Assembly (NCBI GenBank): GCA_016874005.1
Contig: VGVQ01000016.1
Coordinates: 34,936 to 98,935 of the forward strand
Direction: 5' to 3'
DNA: 64,000 nt
Source of the DNA: Gemmatimonadota bacterium
Lineage (GTDB): Bacteria; Gemmatimonadota; Gemmatimonadetes; Gemmatimonadales; GWC2-71-9
Shown here in pieces: positions 1-10,370 of this stretch (within the stretch, counting starts at the first letter, position 1; each line of letters starts with the position of its first letter). Made by a program: the position numbers and the translations under genes. The notes under the pieces are model-generated. The model did not search any database. It was not told the origin of the DNA and was given only the letters and a program-made list of their open reading frames with translations.

Positions 1-107
1 TGAACGACGACTTGGTGTTTCTGTTTGATGAGGCGGTCGACTGTGGCTGGCGCCAGGGCGACGCGCCGCTCGCGGGCGGCGGTTTCCCTCAGAACTGCAA
101 TCCGCAT
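1..107 (-). CDS. pntA: NAD(P) transhydrogenase subunit alpha, N-terminal fragment (cut by window edge)
   Basis: The reverse strand reads from an ATG at 107 into the window edge, giving about 35 residues that begin MRIAVLRETAARERRVAL and continue with APATVDRLIKQKHQVVV. This is the typical start of the alanine dehydrogenase/PntA N-terminal domain: a first beta strand, the RET segment, then RRVAL-P and a helix. The wording is closest to the alpha subunit of the proton-translocating transhydrogenase, which exchanges hydride between NADH and NADP at the inner membrane. A GAGGT ribosome site lies four bases before the ATG. The gene is transcribed divergently from thrB. Alanine dehydrogenase is the main alternative, because only the first 35 residues are visible. 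Confidence 0.68.
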   Translation of the reverse strand, partial: MRIAVLRETAARERRVALAPATVDRLIKQKHQVVV

Positions 108-257
108 CGTACCTCGCTCTTGGGTGACAGCGGTGCGTTGGCTGGGGGCCCTGCCCCACGCGCCGGGCGTCTGTGACCGTTGCGGGCGAAGACCCTGCTC
201 GGGTCCGGTCCGGTAACGCGGAGGCGAATTTACATCGCCGATGCGGCCTTGGACAGG

Positions 258-286
258 TGGACATTCCGTCGGGACTCGAATACTCT
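258..286 (+). promoter_or_regulatory. possible sigma70-type promoter for thrB
   Basis: TGGACA (258-263) is followed after 17 bases by TACTCT (281-286), a spacing and wording compatible with a housekeeping promoter. It lies 36 bases before the thrB start in the 214-base divergent gap between pntA and thrB. I see nothing else in that gap. Seen by eye only. Confidence 0.3.
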
Positions 287-321
287 GCGACTCCTGTCGC
301 CACGCCGAGGAAGCGAACTAC

Positions 322-1266
322 ATGACGATCGTGCGGGTGTTCGCTCCGGGGTCGATCGGCAACCTCGGGCCCGGCCTCGACATCATCGGACTCGCCGTGG
401 GTGGCGCCGGCGACAGCGTGACGGCTGAACGGACCCGGGGCGGCCAGATCGAGGTCGCCGAGGCCGGTCATCCGACGCTCTCCACCGACCCCGACCGCCA
501 TGCCGCGGCGATCGCCGCTGCCGCGGTATTCCGGCTGGCGCGCCGACGTACCGGGCTTCGGATCTGGTGCGAGAAGGGGCTCCCGCTCGCTGGTGGACAA
601 GGAGGCAGCGCGGCCTCGGCGGTCGCCGGTGCCGTCGCGGCCAATCTGCTGGTGGGATCGCCACTCGACGCCACCAGGCTGATGGAGGCGGCCCTGGTGG
701 CGGAAGAGGCGGTGGCCGGGCGCCACCTCGATAACATCGCCCCGGCACTGCTCGGTGGGATGACACTGATCCGAAGCATCGATCCGATCGACGTCATCCG
801 GCTCCGGGTGCCGGCCCGACTGCGGATCGTGCTCGCGAAGCCGAGCTACGAACTCAGGACCAGGGACGGGCGCTCCGCGTTGCCCGACACCGTCAGTCGA
901 TCGACGGCGTTGTACCAAGCGGCTCAGGTGGCGGGGGTGGTGGCCGGAGCAACGACGGGCGACCTCGCCTTACTCGGCCGCTCGATCGACGATCGGATCG
1001 CCGAGCCGGCCCGGGCCCCGTTGCTCCCCGGGTTCGTCGAGGCGAAGGCCGCTGCCCTCGCCGCCGGGAGCCTGGGTTGCTCGATTTCTGGTAGCGGGCC
1101 GACGATTTTCGCGCTGGCGGCGGACGACCGCACCGCCCGGCGAATCGGCCTGGCTATCGCCCGCAGCTACCGGCGGAGCGGGTTCGAGACCACGCTGCGG
1201 ATTGGCAGCGTGGACTCGACCGGAGCGCGAGAGCGGCCCATTGTGAGACGCCCGACGAGCAGGTGA
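322..1266 (+). CDS. thrB: homoserine kinase
   Basis: This 314-residue protein belongs to the GHMP kinase family and should phosphorylate homoserine with ATP in the cytosolic threonine pathway. It opens with VRVFAPGSIGNLGPGLDIIG, the N-terminal substrate-binding strand of ThrB. The phosphate loop is GGQGGSAAS near residues 91-99, which replaces the more common GLGSSAAS but keeps the small residues. The C-terminal GHMP motif reads SISGSGPTIFAL. The length matches the family (about 300-320). I start at ATG 322 because the family begins there; an ATG at 241 in the same frame would add 27 residues with no ThrB character. No other threonine genes are adjacent. Confidence 0.93.
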   Translation: MTIVRVFAPGSIGNLGPGLDIIGLAVGGAGDSVTAERTRGGQIEVAEAGHPTLSTDPDRHAAAIAAAAVFRLARRRTGLRIWCEKGLPLAGGQGGSAASAVAGAVAANLLVGSPLDATRLMEAALVAEEAVAGRHLDNIAPALLGGMTLIRSIDPIDVIRLRVPARLRIVLAKPSYELRTRDGRSALPDTVSRSTALYQAAQVAGVVAGATTGDLALLGRSIDDRIAEPARAPLLPGFVEAKAAALAAGSLGCSISGSGPTIFALAADDRTARRIGLAIARSYRRSGFETTLRIGSVDSTGARERPIVRRPTSR

Positions 1267-1270
1267 CTTG

Positions 1271-1834
1271 TTACTTGGCGAGCCGATCGACCGCGGCTTC
1301 GAGCTCCTGGTAGGCCGTCGGGTCCGTTTCGCGAAATGGCGACATCACGTGGGCGATCTTGCCATCCGGGCCGATGAGGTAGACCACCCGGGCGTTGAGC
1401 ATGCCGATACGGGTCTCAATGGCCACCCCATACTTCTTGCCGACGTCGGCGCCGACATCGCTCAAGAACGTCACCGGGTACCGGTTCTCCGCCGCCCAGC
1501 TGGCGAGGGTGGTGTCAGGATCGACGCTGACCGCGAACGCGGCAACACCCTTACCACCGTTGAAGATCGTCGCGTACTGATCACGGTACGCGTTCATCTG
1601 AGCCGTTCAGCCACCGGTCCTGGCCTTGGGGAAGAACGCTAGGACGACCGTCTGTCCCCTGAAGTCGGCGAGACTGGCCGCCTTCGGAGAGACGCCGTCC
1701 TTGGTTGCCGCCGGCAGCGAAAAGGCGGGCGCCTGGGCGCCAACCGCGAGCGGCTTCGGTTGCGGTCGTTCTTGCGCGGTGGCGTGACCGGCGAAGCCGA
1801 TCAGCGCGAGTGCCGCCAACGTCACCTTGACCAT
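1271..1834 (-). CDS. secreted peroxiredoxin, probable selenoprotein (in-frame UGA at the catalytic position)
   Basis: Read through one UGA, this gene encodes 187 residues: a signal peptide (about residues 1-20, ending GHATA), then an AhpC/TSA-type thioredoxin fold. The active-site segment reads AFFPKARTGG, then UGA as codon 76, then TAQMNAYRDQY. In family members the residue at that point is the peroxidatic cysteine, so the UGA replaces the key Cys and both halves stay in one frame. No cysteine occurs elsewhere, which fits a one-Sec enzyme reducing peroxides in the periplasm with an outside thiol. The start at 1834 has a strong GAGGAGGT site. The hairpin at 1571-1592 resembles a bacterial SECIS. 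A nonsense mutation or sequencing error remains possible, and no sel genes are in the window. Confidence 0.8.
1571..1592 (-). promoter_or_regulatory. candidate bacterial SECIS hairpin
   Basis: On the minus strand CGCGTAC (1592-1586), loop CGTGATCA (1585-1578) and GTACGCG (1577-1571) form a perfect 7-bp stem with an 8-base loop. The stem begins 14 bases and the loop 21 bases after the UGA. Bacterial SECIS elements are small stem-loops just downstream of the UGA, with a G among the first two loop bases, usually about 16-37 bases from the UGA; this hairpin meets those conditions (loop base 2 is G). It lies inside the coding sequence, as bacterial SECIS elements do. Confidence 0.65.
1607..1609 (-). 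other. in-frame UGA, candidate selenocysteine codon (Sec76)
   Basis: The codons around it on the minus strand are GGT GGC TGA ACG GCT CAG ATG. Upstream and downstream peptides are both recognisable peroxiredoxin and lie in the same frame. One base change from TGC or TGT would restore the usual cysteine. Confidence 0.75.
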
Positions 1835-2171
1835 CGTACCTCCTCGATGGCTGGAAAATCGGGGCACCCCGGGCCCAAAACAAGGGAGGCCCTTCCGGCG
1901 GGGACCGAAGAAGGCCGGTACAGGAGGCCGGTCCGGGGTTCCACGGCCATCGCCATGGCTTGGTGGGGCCCCTTCCGGTCGGTTCCGGCCGCCGACGGCT
2001 GTTGGATCGCGATCCAAGGGAGCCGTGAGGCGCAGAGAGGCCCGATGGAACCACCAGTCCCGAGGCGGCTGGGCCGGTAGTGATGACAAGGGGTTTCGGG
2101 GGCTGAATCGGCGACCGGACGTCTTGGGGCCTCGCGATGGGGTGGGGGGCTGTCTAAGTTCCCCCACGGAT
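1835..2171. other. intergenic region without a gene
   Basis: This 337-base, very GC-rich gap separates the divergent peroxiredoxin and ettA genes and must hold both promoters. Open frames run across it on both strands but show no protein-like composition. It contains several short inverted repeats, the clearest at 2002-2017. I could not identify an RNA gene in it. Confidence 0.5.
2002..2017. repeat. 16-bp perfect palindrome in the divergent promoter region
   Basis: TTGGATCGCGATCCAA reads the same on both strands and lies between the divergent peroxiredoxin and ettA genes. It could be an operator for a dimeric repressor. No regulator is encoded next to it. Confidence 0.35.
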
Positions 2172-3851
<1,680 letters not shown>

Positions 3852-3859
3852 GAGACGGC

Positions 3860-4908
3860 ATGCCGTTATTGCGGCAGAAGATCTCGGTGTTACCGCCCCG
3901 GCTCGAGGGTCTGGCCGCCCTGGCGACGAACCTGTCGTGGAGCTGGAACCGCGAGGCCCGCGACCTGCTCCGGACCATCGACCCGCCCCTGTGGCGGGAG
4001 ACTCGGCATAACCCGATCGAAATGCTGCGCGAGGTGCCGCCGTCGCGCCTGGAGAAACTGGCCCACGACCCCACCTTCTTGGCTCGGTACGACCGGGTCA
4101 TGACCTGGATGGCGGGGGATCGGCAGCACGATCGGACCTGGTTCGGGCGCCGCAACCCCGACGTGGGGGGCCGCCCGATCGCCTACTTCTGCGCCGAGTT
4201 CGGACTTCACAACTCGGTTCCGATCTACAGTGGCGGGCTCGGCATTCTCGCCGGCGACCACTGCAAGACCGCCTCCGACCTCGGGCTTCCGTTCGTCGGG
4301 ATCGGGTTGTCGTACATGAAAGGCTACTTCGACCAGCGGCTCCGGGCCGACGGCTGGCAGGAAGACAGCGATGACCACGTCGACCCGATCATAACGCCGT
4401 TGGTGGAGCTGCGGGGCGATGACGGCCAATCCCACTTGACGGTGGTCGAGACATTCGGCCGCCCGGTTTACGTCCGGGTCTGGACCATGAAGGTGGGGCG
4501 GGTGCCGCTGTATCTGCTCGACACCAATCTCGAGTCCAATCACCCCGAAGACCGCGCCCTCCTGAGCAAGCTCTACGCCGGGGGACCCGATCTTCGGCTT
4601 CGGCAAGAATGGCTCCTTGGGGTGGGTGGGGTCCGAGTTCTCCGAGCCGTCGGGCTCGACCCGGGCGTGTGGCACGCCAACGAGGGCCACGCCGCGTTCA
4701 TGATGCTCGAGCGGGTTCGGGAGCTGACCGTCGCCGGAATGCCCTTCGCCGAGGCGGTCGCGGAGATCCGGTCGACCTCGGTATTCACGACCCATACGCC
4801 GGTCCCCGCCGGCCACGATGCCTTCGATGTCGATCATCTGGTCGCCTGTACCGGCCCGGTCTGGGACGAAATGGGGATCGACCAGGAGACCTTCCTCGAC
4901 GGCCGCCG
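3860..4908 (+). pseudogene. glgP: alpha-glucan (glycogen) phosphorylase, N-terminal part only
   Basis: The frame from ATG 3860 encodes about 348 residues of a GT35 alpha-glucan phosphorylase with the N-terminal DUF3417 region (LAALATNLSWSWN). It continues with IAYFCAEFGLHNSVPIYSGG, GILAGDHCKTASDLGLP and VFTTHTPVPAGHDAFD. Around position 4900-4912, after WDEMGIDQETFLDG, the homology stops abruptly, and a second glycan enzyme continues in another frame. The C-terminal half with the pyridoxal-phosphate lysine is absent. This frame stays open to 5209 but the tail is nonsense. The product cannot be an active phosphorylase. A deletion or misassembly at the GC-rich junction explains the structure. 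Confidence 0.85.
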
Positions 4909-6300
4909 GCCGAACTCGGCGACTACCTGGCGCAGCTCCATCGAGACGAGGCCCCGGCTGCGGTGCTCGCCGACGATGGCGAGAAGTTCGGTGGGTGGCC
5001 CGGAACCAAGGAATGGGTGTACGGCAGCGGCTGGATGGCCGATTTCACCGCGACGCTCCAGCGGTTGGCCGATGACGGGATCGCGCGGCTCGCCACCTTC
5101 GCCGAGATCGTCGAGGAGGTACCGAGCGGCGGGCTCGCCTATCTGCCCAGCGCCTCCTACCGTGAGATGGAAGGCTGGGCCCTGCCGGCCGGGCAAGCCG
5201 TTCGCCTGAAGCACCTCGAGGACTTCCTTGGCGAGGCCCGGATCAGCGGTAAGGACGGGGCATTGATCAGGGGGAGCCACTGGCGGCATTTCCTGGCCAA
5301 GTACCCCGAGTCGAATCGGATGCACAAGAAGATGCTGGTGCTGTCGCGACTGTGCCGGGAGCGCGGCGACCCGGCCGGCGCGCGCCGGGCGGTCGGGCAG
5401 GCGCAGTGCAATGACGCCTATTGGCACGGGGTGTTCGGCGGGCTCTACCTTCCCCATCTCCGCGATGGTATCTGGCGAGCCTTGGCCCAGGCCGAGCAGA
5501 CCCTCCGCGCCGGCGAGGGGCTCGCGATCGAGCCGATCGATCTCGACTGCGACGGCCACCGGGAGTGGTGGGTACACAGCGCGACCTTCTCGGCGCTGAT
5601 CGCCCCGCACCGCGGTGCCGCGATCGAGGAATGGACCTCGTTCGCCAGCCTTCGCAACGCGGCGAACGTCCTGACCCGCCGGCACGAGGGGTATCACCAG
5701 GAGGCGGTGGAACGAGAACGGCAACGACGGTCGGAGCCCGAGGCGAACTCGGCCGGCGCCCCGAGCATCCACCACCTGGAAGAGTCGTTACGGCTCGCGC
5801 AGCTGCCACCGGCGGACCGATGGCCGCGGGCGATCGGCCTCGAGTCGATCGTGGGACCGGTCGAGGCGGTGGCCGACTGGGTGGCTGGCGCGATCCCGCG
5901 GCTGCGCGACTGGGGTGGCGCGAACGGCGGCTCGACCGCGGGCCTCGAGGCCGGGGTCGCGGTGATTCGAACCCAATTCGACGGCCTCCGGAAGACCATT
6001 CGCATCGACGACCGGGGACGGCTCCGGGTCGAGTTCGAGTGGGATGCCCTTCCGGGGGCAACCTGGTTTACCACGGAATGGTCGCTAGCCCACGAGGTGA
6101 CGATCCGGACCGACGCGACGGCGCGATGGGGCTACCCGATCGAGACCATCGCCAAGAGCGAGCGCGGTTTCGATCGCACCATCCAGGGCCAGGCCCTGGT
6201 CCTAGGCTGGTCGATCGGGTCCGGACGTGGGTTCGTCGAAGCCGAGAACCCGACTCCCCCGGCTACGGAACCGGCCGATCCTTCCGTTCCAGGCGAGTGA
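4903..6300 (+). pseudogene. GH57 4-alpha-glucanotransferase/alpha-amylase, C-terminal part only
   Basis: From about 4903 a different frame, shifted relative to glgP, encodes roughly 465 residues of a GH57-type glucanotransferase or amylase. It begins near ELGDYLAQL and runs through DDGEKFGGWPGTKEWVY, which holds the acid/base aspartate of the family. Next come LPSASYREMEGWALP and the beta-rich C-terminal domain (EWWVHSATFSALIAPHRGA). The N-terminal 200 or so residues, with the catalytic nucleophile glutamate, are missing, and there is no start codon or ribosome site of its own. It is the downstream half of the glgP/GH57 deletion junction. The last 38 bases overlap the convergent LVIVD gene. 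Confidence 0.82.
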
Positions 6301-8215
6301 TCCACAGGCCGGTGTTGATGTCGTTGAAGTAGATCAGCCCGTTCTTCACCACCACACCCCAGGTGAACGTCGCCCGGGGCTTGTGGCCATCGGCGTCGGC
6401 GGTGAACAACCAGGCCATTTCCCTGCCCTGCCGCAGCAAGTCCCCCTTCAGCTCGCCGGAGATGTCGACCACTCGGCCGCCGCCCTGGTAGGCGCCGATA
6501 TAGAGGGAGTCGCCCTCGACCCAGAGATTGTGGACGCCGCCGTCCGTCGGCTCGTACCAAGCGACGATCTCGGGCCGTTCGATGTTGGATACATCGACGA
6601 CCTGGAGCCGGCCCCAAGTCAGGTCGTTGCCATCCTTGTGGCCCTTGGCCGCGCCGCTGGCATAGACCTCGTCGGCGATGAAGACGTAGTTCTTGTGGCG
6701 CCAGGCCGTGTGGGTACCCCGAGCACCGAGACCGTACATCTCGTCGACGCGCCGGTAGAGGTGGTCGAGGTCGTACTTGAGCTGCGAAACGAAGACCGGC
6801 TTTTCCGGCGAGCCGCCTTTGATCCCGTTTCCGATGTCGAGCACGATCAGGCCGTCGTTCCAGTAGGATAAATAGGCCAGTCCGTCGCGGACATCGATAT
6901 CGTGAACGTAGCGGCCGGCTTCGGTCTGGCTGGTCTGCCAGCGGCCCACCTCCCGCGGGTGGTAGGGGTCCTTGATGCTGATGACCCGCATCGAGCCGGT
7001 GGCGTCGTCGGTCAGATAGACGTGGCCCTGGTAGACGTAGGCGGAGTGGACCCCACCCGAGACGGTCTCGTTGTAGTCGGCGATGACCTTGGGACGACAG
7101 CTGTCCGAGGCGTCGAAGATGGCGATGCCGTTCTTCCGGTTGGAGGCGTTCTCCCTCGAGAAGACGCCGTACTTGCCGTCCTCGGTGGTCATCACGTCGT
7201 TGATGTGCCGGGCGTCGATCATCATCGAGTCGACGATCTTGGGCTCGCTTGGCGTGGTGACGTCGATCGAATAGAGCCGGTCGCCAATGGTGGTGTAGTA
7301 GACACAGTTGCCGTCAGGATGGGCCCAGACCTCGCCGCCTTGGAACTCGATCGGGACCCGGCCGACGACCTCGATCCCGCGGCCGACGCCCCGGGTGCCG
7401 ACTCGGACCGCCGCGTCGGCGGAGACCGATCCGGCAGCGACGGTGACGGTGTAGCTACCCTGCTCCTCCGCGACGAAAGCCCCCTCGTCATCGATTTGCG
7501 CCACCGCTCCCGCGGCGACGGCAGCCACCGACCACCGAAGGCCCAGTCCCTCGATGGCTCGGCCGGCGCGGTCTCTGACGACGGCTTGGAAGCGGATCAC
7601 GTCGCCCGTTTTGACCGAAGAGGCGGGCGGGCTGATGGCGATCGACGCCGGGACGGCCGTGACCACCTGCACCGCGACCGCCGCTTTGGCGTTCCCCGCC
7701 GACCCGGTGACCGTGACGGTGCCGGGCCGGAGGGCGTGGAGCCGCCCGTCCTCGGTGGCGGCGACGACGCTGGGGTCACTGGACACGAACCGAATCGGGT
7801 CATAGCGGACGTCGTTCTCGACGCTCTTCGGGGTGCCGGTGAGCGAATAGCGCGACCCCACCGCGAGGTTCAAGCTCGTGGTCGCCAACTCCAGTCTGGC
7901 GGCAGGGGCCGGCGTCACTTTGACCCTGACCTGCTCGGTGACTCGCCCCGCGGGCGTGACCGCCATCGCAACGACCTGGACGTAGCCCCGGAAGCCACCC
8001 CGAACGAGGCCCGTGGTATCGACGCTCCCGTCACCTCCGCCGAACCAGAGCACCCGGGCATTGGCGATCGGTTGGCCCGTCTCGTCGAGCACTTTGGCCG
8101 ACATCTGGAGGGTCTGGCCAACCTGGATCTCCGCCTTGGCGGGAGCGATCTCGATCCGGGCGATCCTGGCGGGCGGCTGCTGAGCGACCGCCAGGGTGAG
8201 CAAGGCGAGCACCAT
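6263..8215 (-). CDS. secreted LVIVD-repeat beta-propeller protein with Ig-like N-terminal domains
   Basis: The 650-residue product starts with a short signal peptide (MVLALLTLAVAQQ). Residues about 17-275 look like three bacterial Ig-like (Big2 type) domains, for example VGQTLQMSAKVLDETGQPI and PSVVAATEDGRLHALRPGTVTVTGSAG. The rest has LVIVD-type repeats: LYSIDVTTPSEPKIVD, GIAIFDASDSCRPKVI, MRVISIKDPYHPREVGRW, LIVLDIGNGIKGGSPEKP and LQVVDVSNIERPEIVAWYEP. Such propellers sit outside the cytoplasm; their substrates are unknown. GAGAGG precedes the ATG. The next gene upstream on the same strand encodes a probable barrel, so the two may work together at the outer membrane. Confidence 0.8.
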   Translation of the reverse strand: MVLALLTLAVAQQPPARIARIEIAPAKAEIQVGQTLQMSAKVLDETGQPIANARVLWFGGGDGSVDTTGLVRGGFRGYVQVVAMAVTPAGRVTEQVRVKVTPAPAARLELATTSLNLAVGSRYSLTGTPKSVENDVRYDPIRFVSSDPSVVAATEDGRLHALRPGTVTVTGSAGNAKAAVAVQVVTAVPASIAISPPASSVKTGDVIRFQAVVRDRAGRAIEGLGLRWSVAAVAAGAVAQIDDEGAFVAEEQGSYTVTVAAGSVSADAAVRVGTRGVGRGIEVVGRVPIEFQGGEVWAHPDGNCVYYTTIGDRLYSIDVTTPSEPKIVDSMMIDARHINDVMTTEDGKYGVFSRENASNRKNGIAIFDASDSCRPKVIADYNETVSGGVHSAYVYQGHVYLTDDATGSMRVISIKDPYHPREVGRWQTSQTEAGRYVHDIDVRDGLAYLSYWNDGLIVLDIGNGIKGGSPEKPVFVSQLKYDLDHLYRRVDEMYGLGARGTHTAWRHKNYVFIADEVYASGAAKGHKDGNDLTWGRLQVVDVSNIERPEIVAWYEPTDGGVHNLWVEGDSLYIGAYQGGGRVVDISGELKGDLLRQGREMAWLFTADADGHKPRATFTWGVVVKNGLIYFNDINTGLWITRLERKDRPVP

Positions 8216-8356
8216 TTTCTGTTCCTCTCGGGTTGCCTCGGAGGACTCGAGGCCTCCGTGCGGTTCATCGGCTTCGATGCTGGTCGGCTGGGACGAGCCG
8301 GCTGGTCGACCCCGGCGTCCGACCCGGCGTCGACCTCGGCAAGATACCCACGGGAG

Positions 8357-9448
8357 CTACCGCAACCGAACTTCGATCGGTGCCCGCGCCACCAGCCGGT
8401 ACGAGTACTCCCAACTCGAATCGAATAACGCCGGGCTCCGGACCCCTCCGTCGAACCGGTGGAACCGGAACTCGGCGTCGACCTCGACCCCACCGTCGAA
8501 CCGGGCCCGCCGCAGCATCCCGAGTTCGAAGTAGGTTCGCCGGGAGCGGTAGCTCGTCTCCCGGCGCCCGATGGAGCCATAGTTCCGGTCGCCTTCCTCG
8601 GCCAGGAAATCGCGTCCCCACCACTGGACCGCGAAGACCTCGAAGCCGGGCTTCGGGGCTAACCCAACCTTGAGGAAGGTCCCCGCACCGCGTTCGGGGC
8701 GACCGGTGGGCCGTGCTGGACCCAACTGGCCGCGGCTCCAAAGTCGGTACAGCGCCGCGCTGGCAGTGCCAATTCCTCCCAGCGGCTCGGCGACCTCGAC
8801 GCCAGCGGCGGAGCCGGAGTTCGAGGCAACCGGCTCCCCGTCTTCGGCCAGTTGGCCGCCGCGGTGAAGGTCGTGCCGCTGGTACACCAGTCCCAACCGC
8901 CGCACCGGCTTCAGCCGCAGGACCACGCCGTAGTCGAACACCTCCGCCTGCCGGGTGGTCCCCACCACCTGCCAGTTGAGGAACACCTCGGCGTCCCAGC
9001 GCCGGCGTCGCTCGCGCCACTGGACCCCGTACTCTATCGGCCGGGTGAACTCCAAGGTGCTGACGGCCAGGGGATCTAGCAGACCATGCCGGCGATCGGT
9101 CTCGAGGGTGCCGATCACACCGAGCGAGGTCTCGGTGTGGTAGCGAAGCGATAAGATCGGCTTGACCCGATCGAGGAAATCCGTCGACCCCCACCGGACG
9201 TCCCCGAAGACTCCGAGGTGCAACCCGAAGCGGGACGATGGCTCCACCACCAAGCGGCTGGTGAAATGGCCGCCGAGGATCGTCTCGCCTCGTCGGTACG
9301 GCGTGAAGAACTCGGTGTTGTCTCCGTAGAGCGTCAGGCGACTGGAGAGACTCGCCGGTTGGGCCAAGAGCGGAGCCGCGGCACCCAAGAGCGCGACAGT
9401 GACCGGCAGCGCCAGCGGCAGCGACAGAAGAGACGCCGGCGAGTCCAT
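8357..9448 (-). CDS. probable outer-membrane beta-barrel protein, unknown function
   Basis: The 363-residue protein has a signal peptide (hydrophobic about 8-29, ending PLLAQ). It then shows alternating strands of polar and aromatic residues: SSRLTLYGDNTEFFTPYRRG, RFGLHLGVFGDVRWG, ILSLRYHTETSLGVIG, FEVFAVQWWGRD, RTYFELGMLRRARF, and a final RLVARAPIEVRLR. This is the pattern of an outer-membrane barrel. I do not recognise a named family. It lies 141 bases upstream of the LVIVD gene on the same strand and is divergent from aguB, with only 34 bases between the starts. Confidence 0.6.
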   Translation of the reverse strand: MDSPASLLSLPLALPVTVALLGAAAPLLAQPASLSSRLTLYGDNTEFFTPYRRGETILGGHFTSRLVVEPSSRFGLHLGVFGDVRWGSTDFLDRVKPILSLRYHTETSLGVIGTLETDRRHGLLDPLAVSTLEFTRPIEYGVQWRERRRRWDAEVFLNWQVVGTTRQAEVFDYGVVLRLKPVRRLGLVYQRHDLHRGGQLAEDGEPVASNSGSAAGVEVAEPLGGIGTASAALYRLWSRGQLGPARPTGRPERGAGTFLKVGLAPKPGFEVFAVQWWGRDFLAEEGDRNYGSIGRRETSYRSRRTYFELGMLRRARFDGGVEVDAEFRFHRFDGGVRSPALFDSSWEYSYRLVARAPIEVRLR

Positions 9449-9482
9449 AGAAGGATGATAAGGGGGACGTTAGATTTGCGGG

Positions 9483-10370
9483 ATGGCGAATCCAACTCGC
9501 ACCGTGGTGGTGGGGCTGCCGCAGATGGCCTGCGGCCCCGACCCGAAGGCGAATCTGGCCAAGGCAATCGAGCGGATCCGCGAGGCCGCGGCCCGGGGGG
9601 CTCAGATCGTCTGCCTGCAAGAGTTGTTTCTCGGGCCCTACTTCTGCCAGACCGAGGACCACCGGTTCTTCGCCATGGCCGAGGCCGTCCCCGGTCCCAC
9701 CACCACGGTGTTGGGCGAGTTGGCGAGAGAACTCGGCGTGGTGATCATCGCCTCGGTGTTCGAGCGCCGGGCCCAAGGCCTCTATCACAACACCGCGGCG
9801 ATCCTGGATGCCGACGGGCGCTACCTGGGCAAGTATCGGAAGATGCACATCCCGGACGACCCCCAGTTCCTCGAGAAGTTCTACTTCACTCCGGGCGACC
9901 TCGGATTTCGCGCCTGGCAGACCGCCTTCGGCAAGATCGGGGTGCTGGTCTGTTGGGATCAGTGGTACCCGGAGGGCGCTCGACTCACCGCGTTGGCTGG
10001 CGCCGAACTGCTCTTCTATCCGACCGCCATCGGCTGGCTGCCACCGGAAAAGGCCGAGTACGGCGAACGCCAGCAGGCGGCCTGGGAGACGATCCAACGC
10101 AGTCATGCGGTGGCCAACGGCGTCTTCGTCGCGGCGGTCAATCGGGTCGGTTTCGAGCCGTCGACTAGCGGCGGAATCGAGTTCTGGGGCGGCAGCTTCG
10201 TGGCCGACCCCAATGGTCGAGTGCTCGCCAAGGGTGGCCAGGGCGAGGAGACCCTGATCGTCAGCTGCGACCTCGGTCAAGTCGACGAAGTCAGAACCCA
10301 TTGGCCCTTCCTTCGGGATCGCCGGATCGACGCCTACGATGGCATCACCAAGCGCTGGCTCGGTGACTGA
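9483..10370 (+). CDS. aguB: N-carbamoylputrescine amidase
   Basis: This 295-residue nitrilase-superfamily enzyme should split N-carbamoylputrescine into putrescine, CO2 and ammonia. The catalytic triad is visible: Glu47 in CLQELFLGPYFCQ, Lys120 in KYRKMHIPDDP and Cys157 in VLVCWDQWYPEGAR. The segments HIPDDPQFLEKFYFTPGD and EFWGGSFVADPNG are characteristic of the AguB branch. The next gene, agmatine deiminase, overlaps its stop codon, so the two steps of agmatine breakdown are encoded together. The protein is cytosolic with no signal peptide. Confidence 0.95.
   Translation: MANPTRTVVVGLPQMACGPDPKANLAKAIERIREAAARGAQIVCLQELFLGPYFCQTEDHRFFAMAEAVPGPTTTVLGELARELGVVIIASVFERRAQGLYHNTAAILDADGRYLGKYRKMHIPDDPQFLEKFYFTPGDLGFRAWQTAFGKIGVLVCWDQWYPEGARLTALAGAELLFYPTAIGWLPPEKAEYGERQQAAWETIQRSHAVANGVFVAAVNRVGFEPSTSGGIEFWGGSFVADPNGRVLAKGGQGEETLIVSCDLGQVDEVRTHWPFLRDRRIDAYDGITKRWLGD

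Noticed and set aside
1835..2171. Possible structured RNA (RNase P, tmRNA, 4.5S or tRNA-Sec) in the GC-rich gap
   Set aside because: None of the conserved cores of these RNAs could be found by eye.
3860..6300. A functional GlgP-GH57 fusion enzyme made by programmed frameshifting
   Set aside because: Both parts lack essential catalytic residues, and no slippery sequence is seen at the junction; deletion is simpler.
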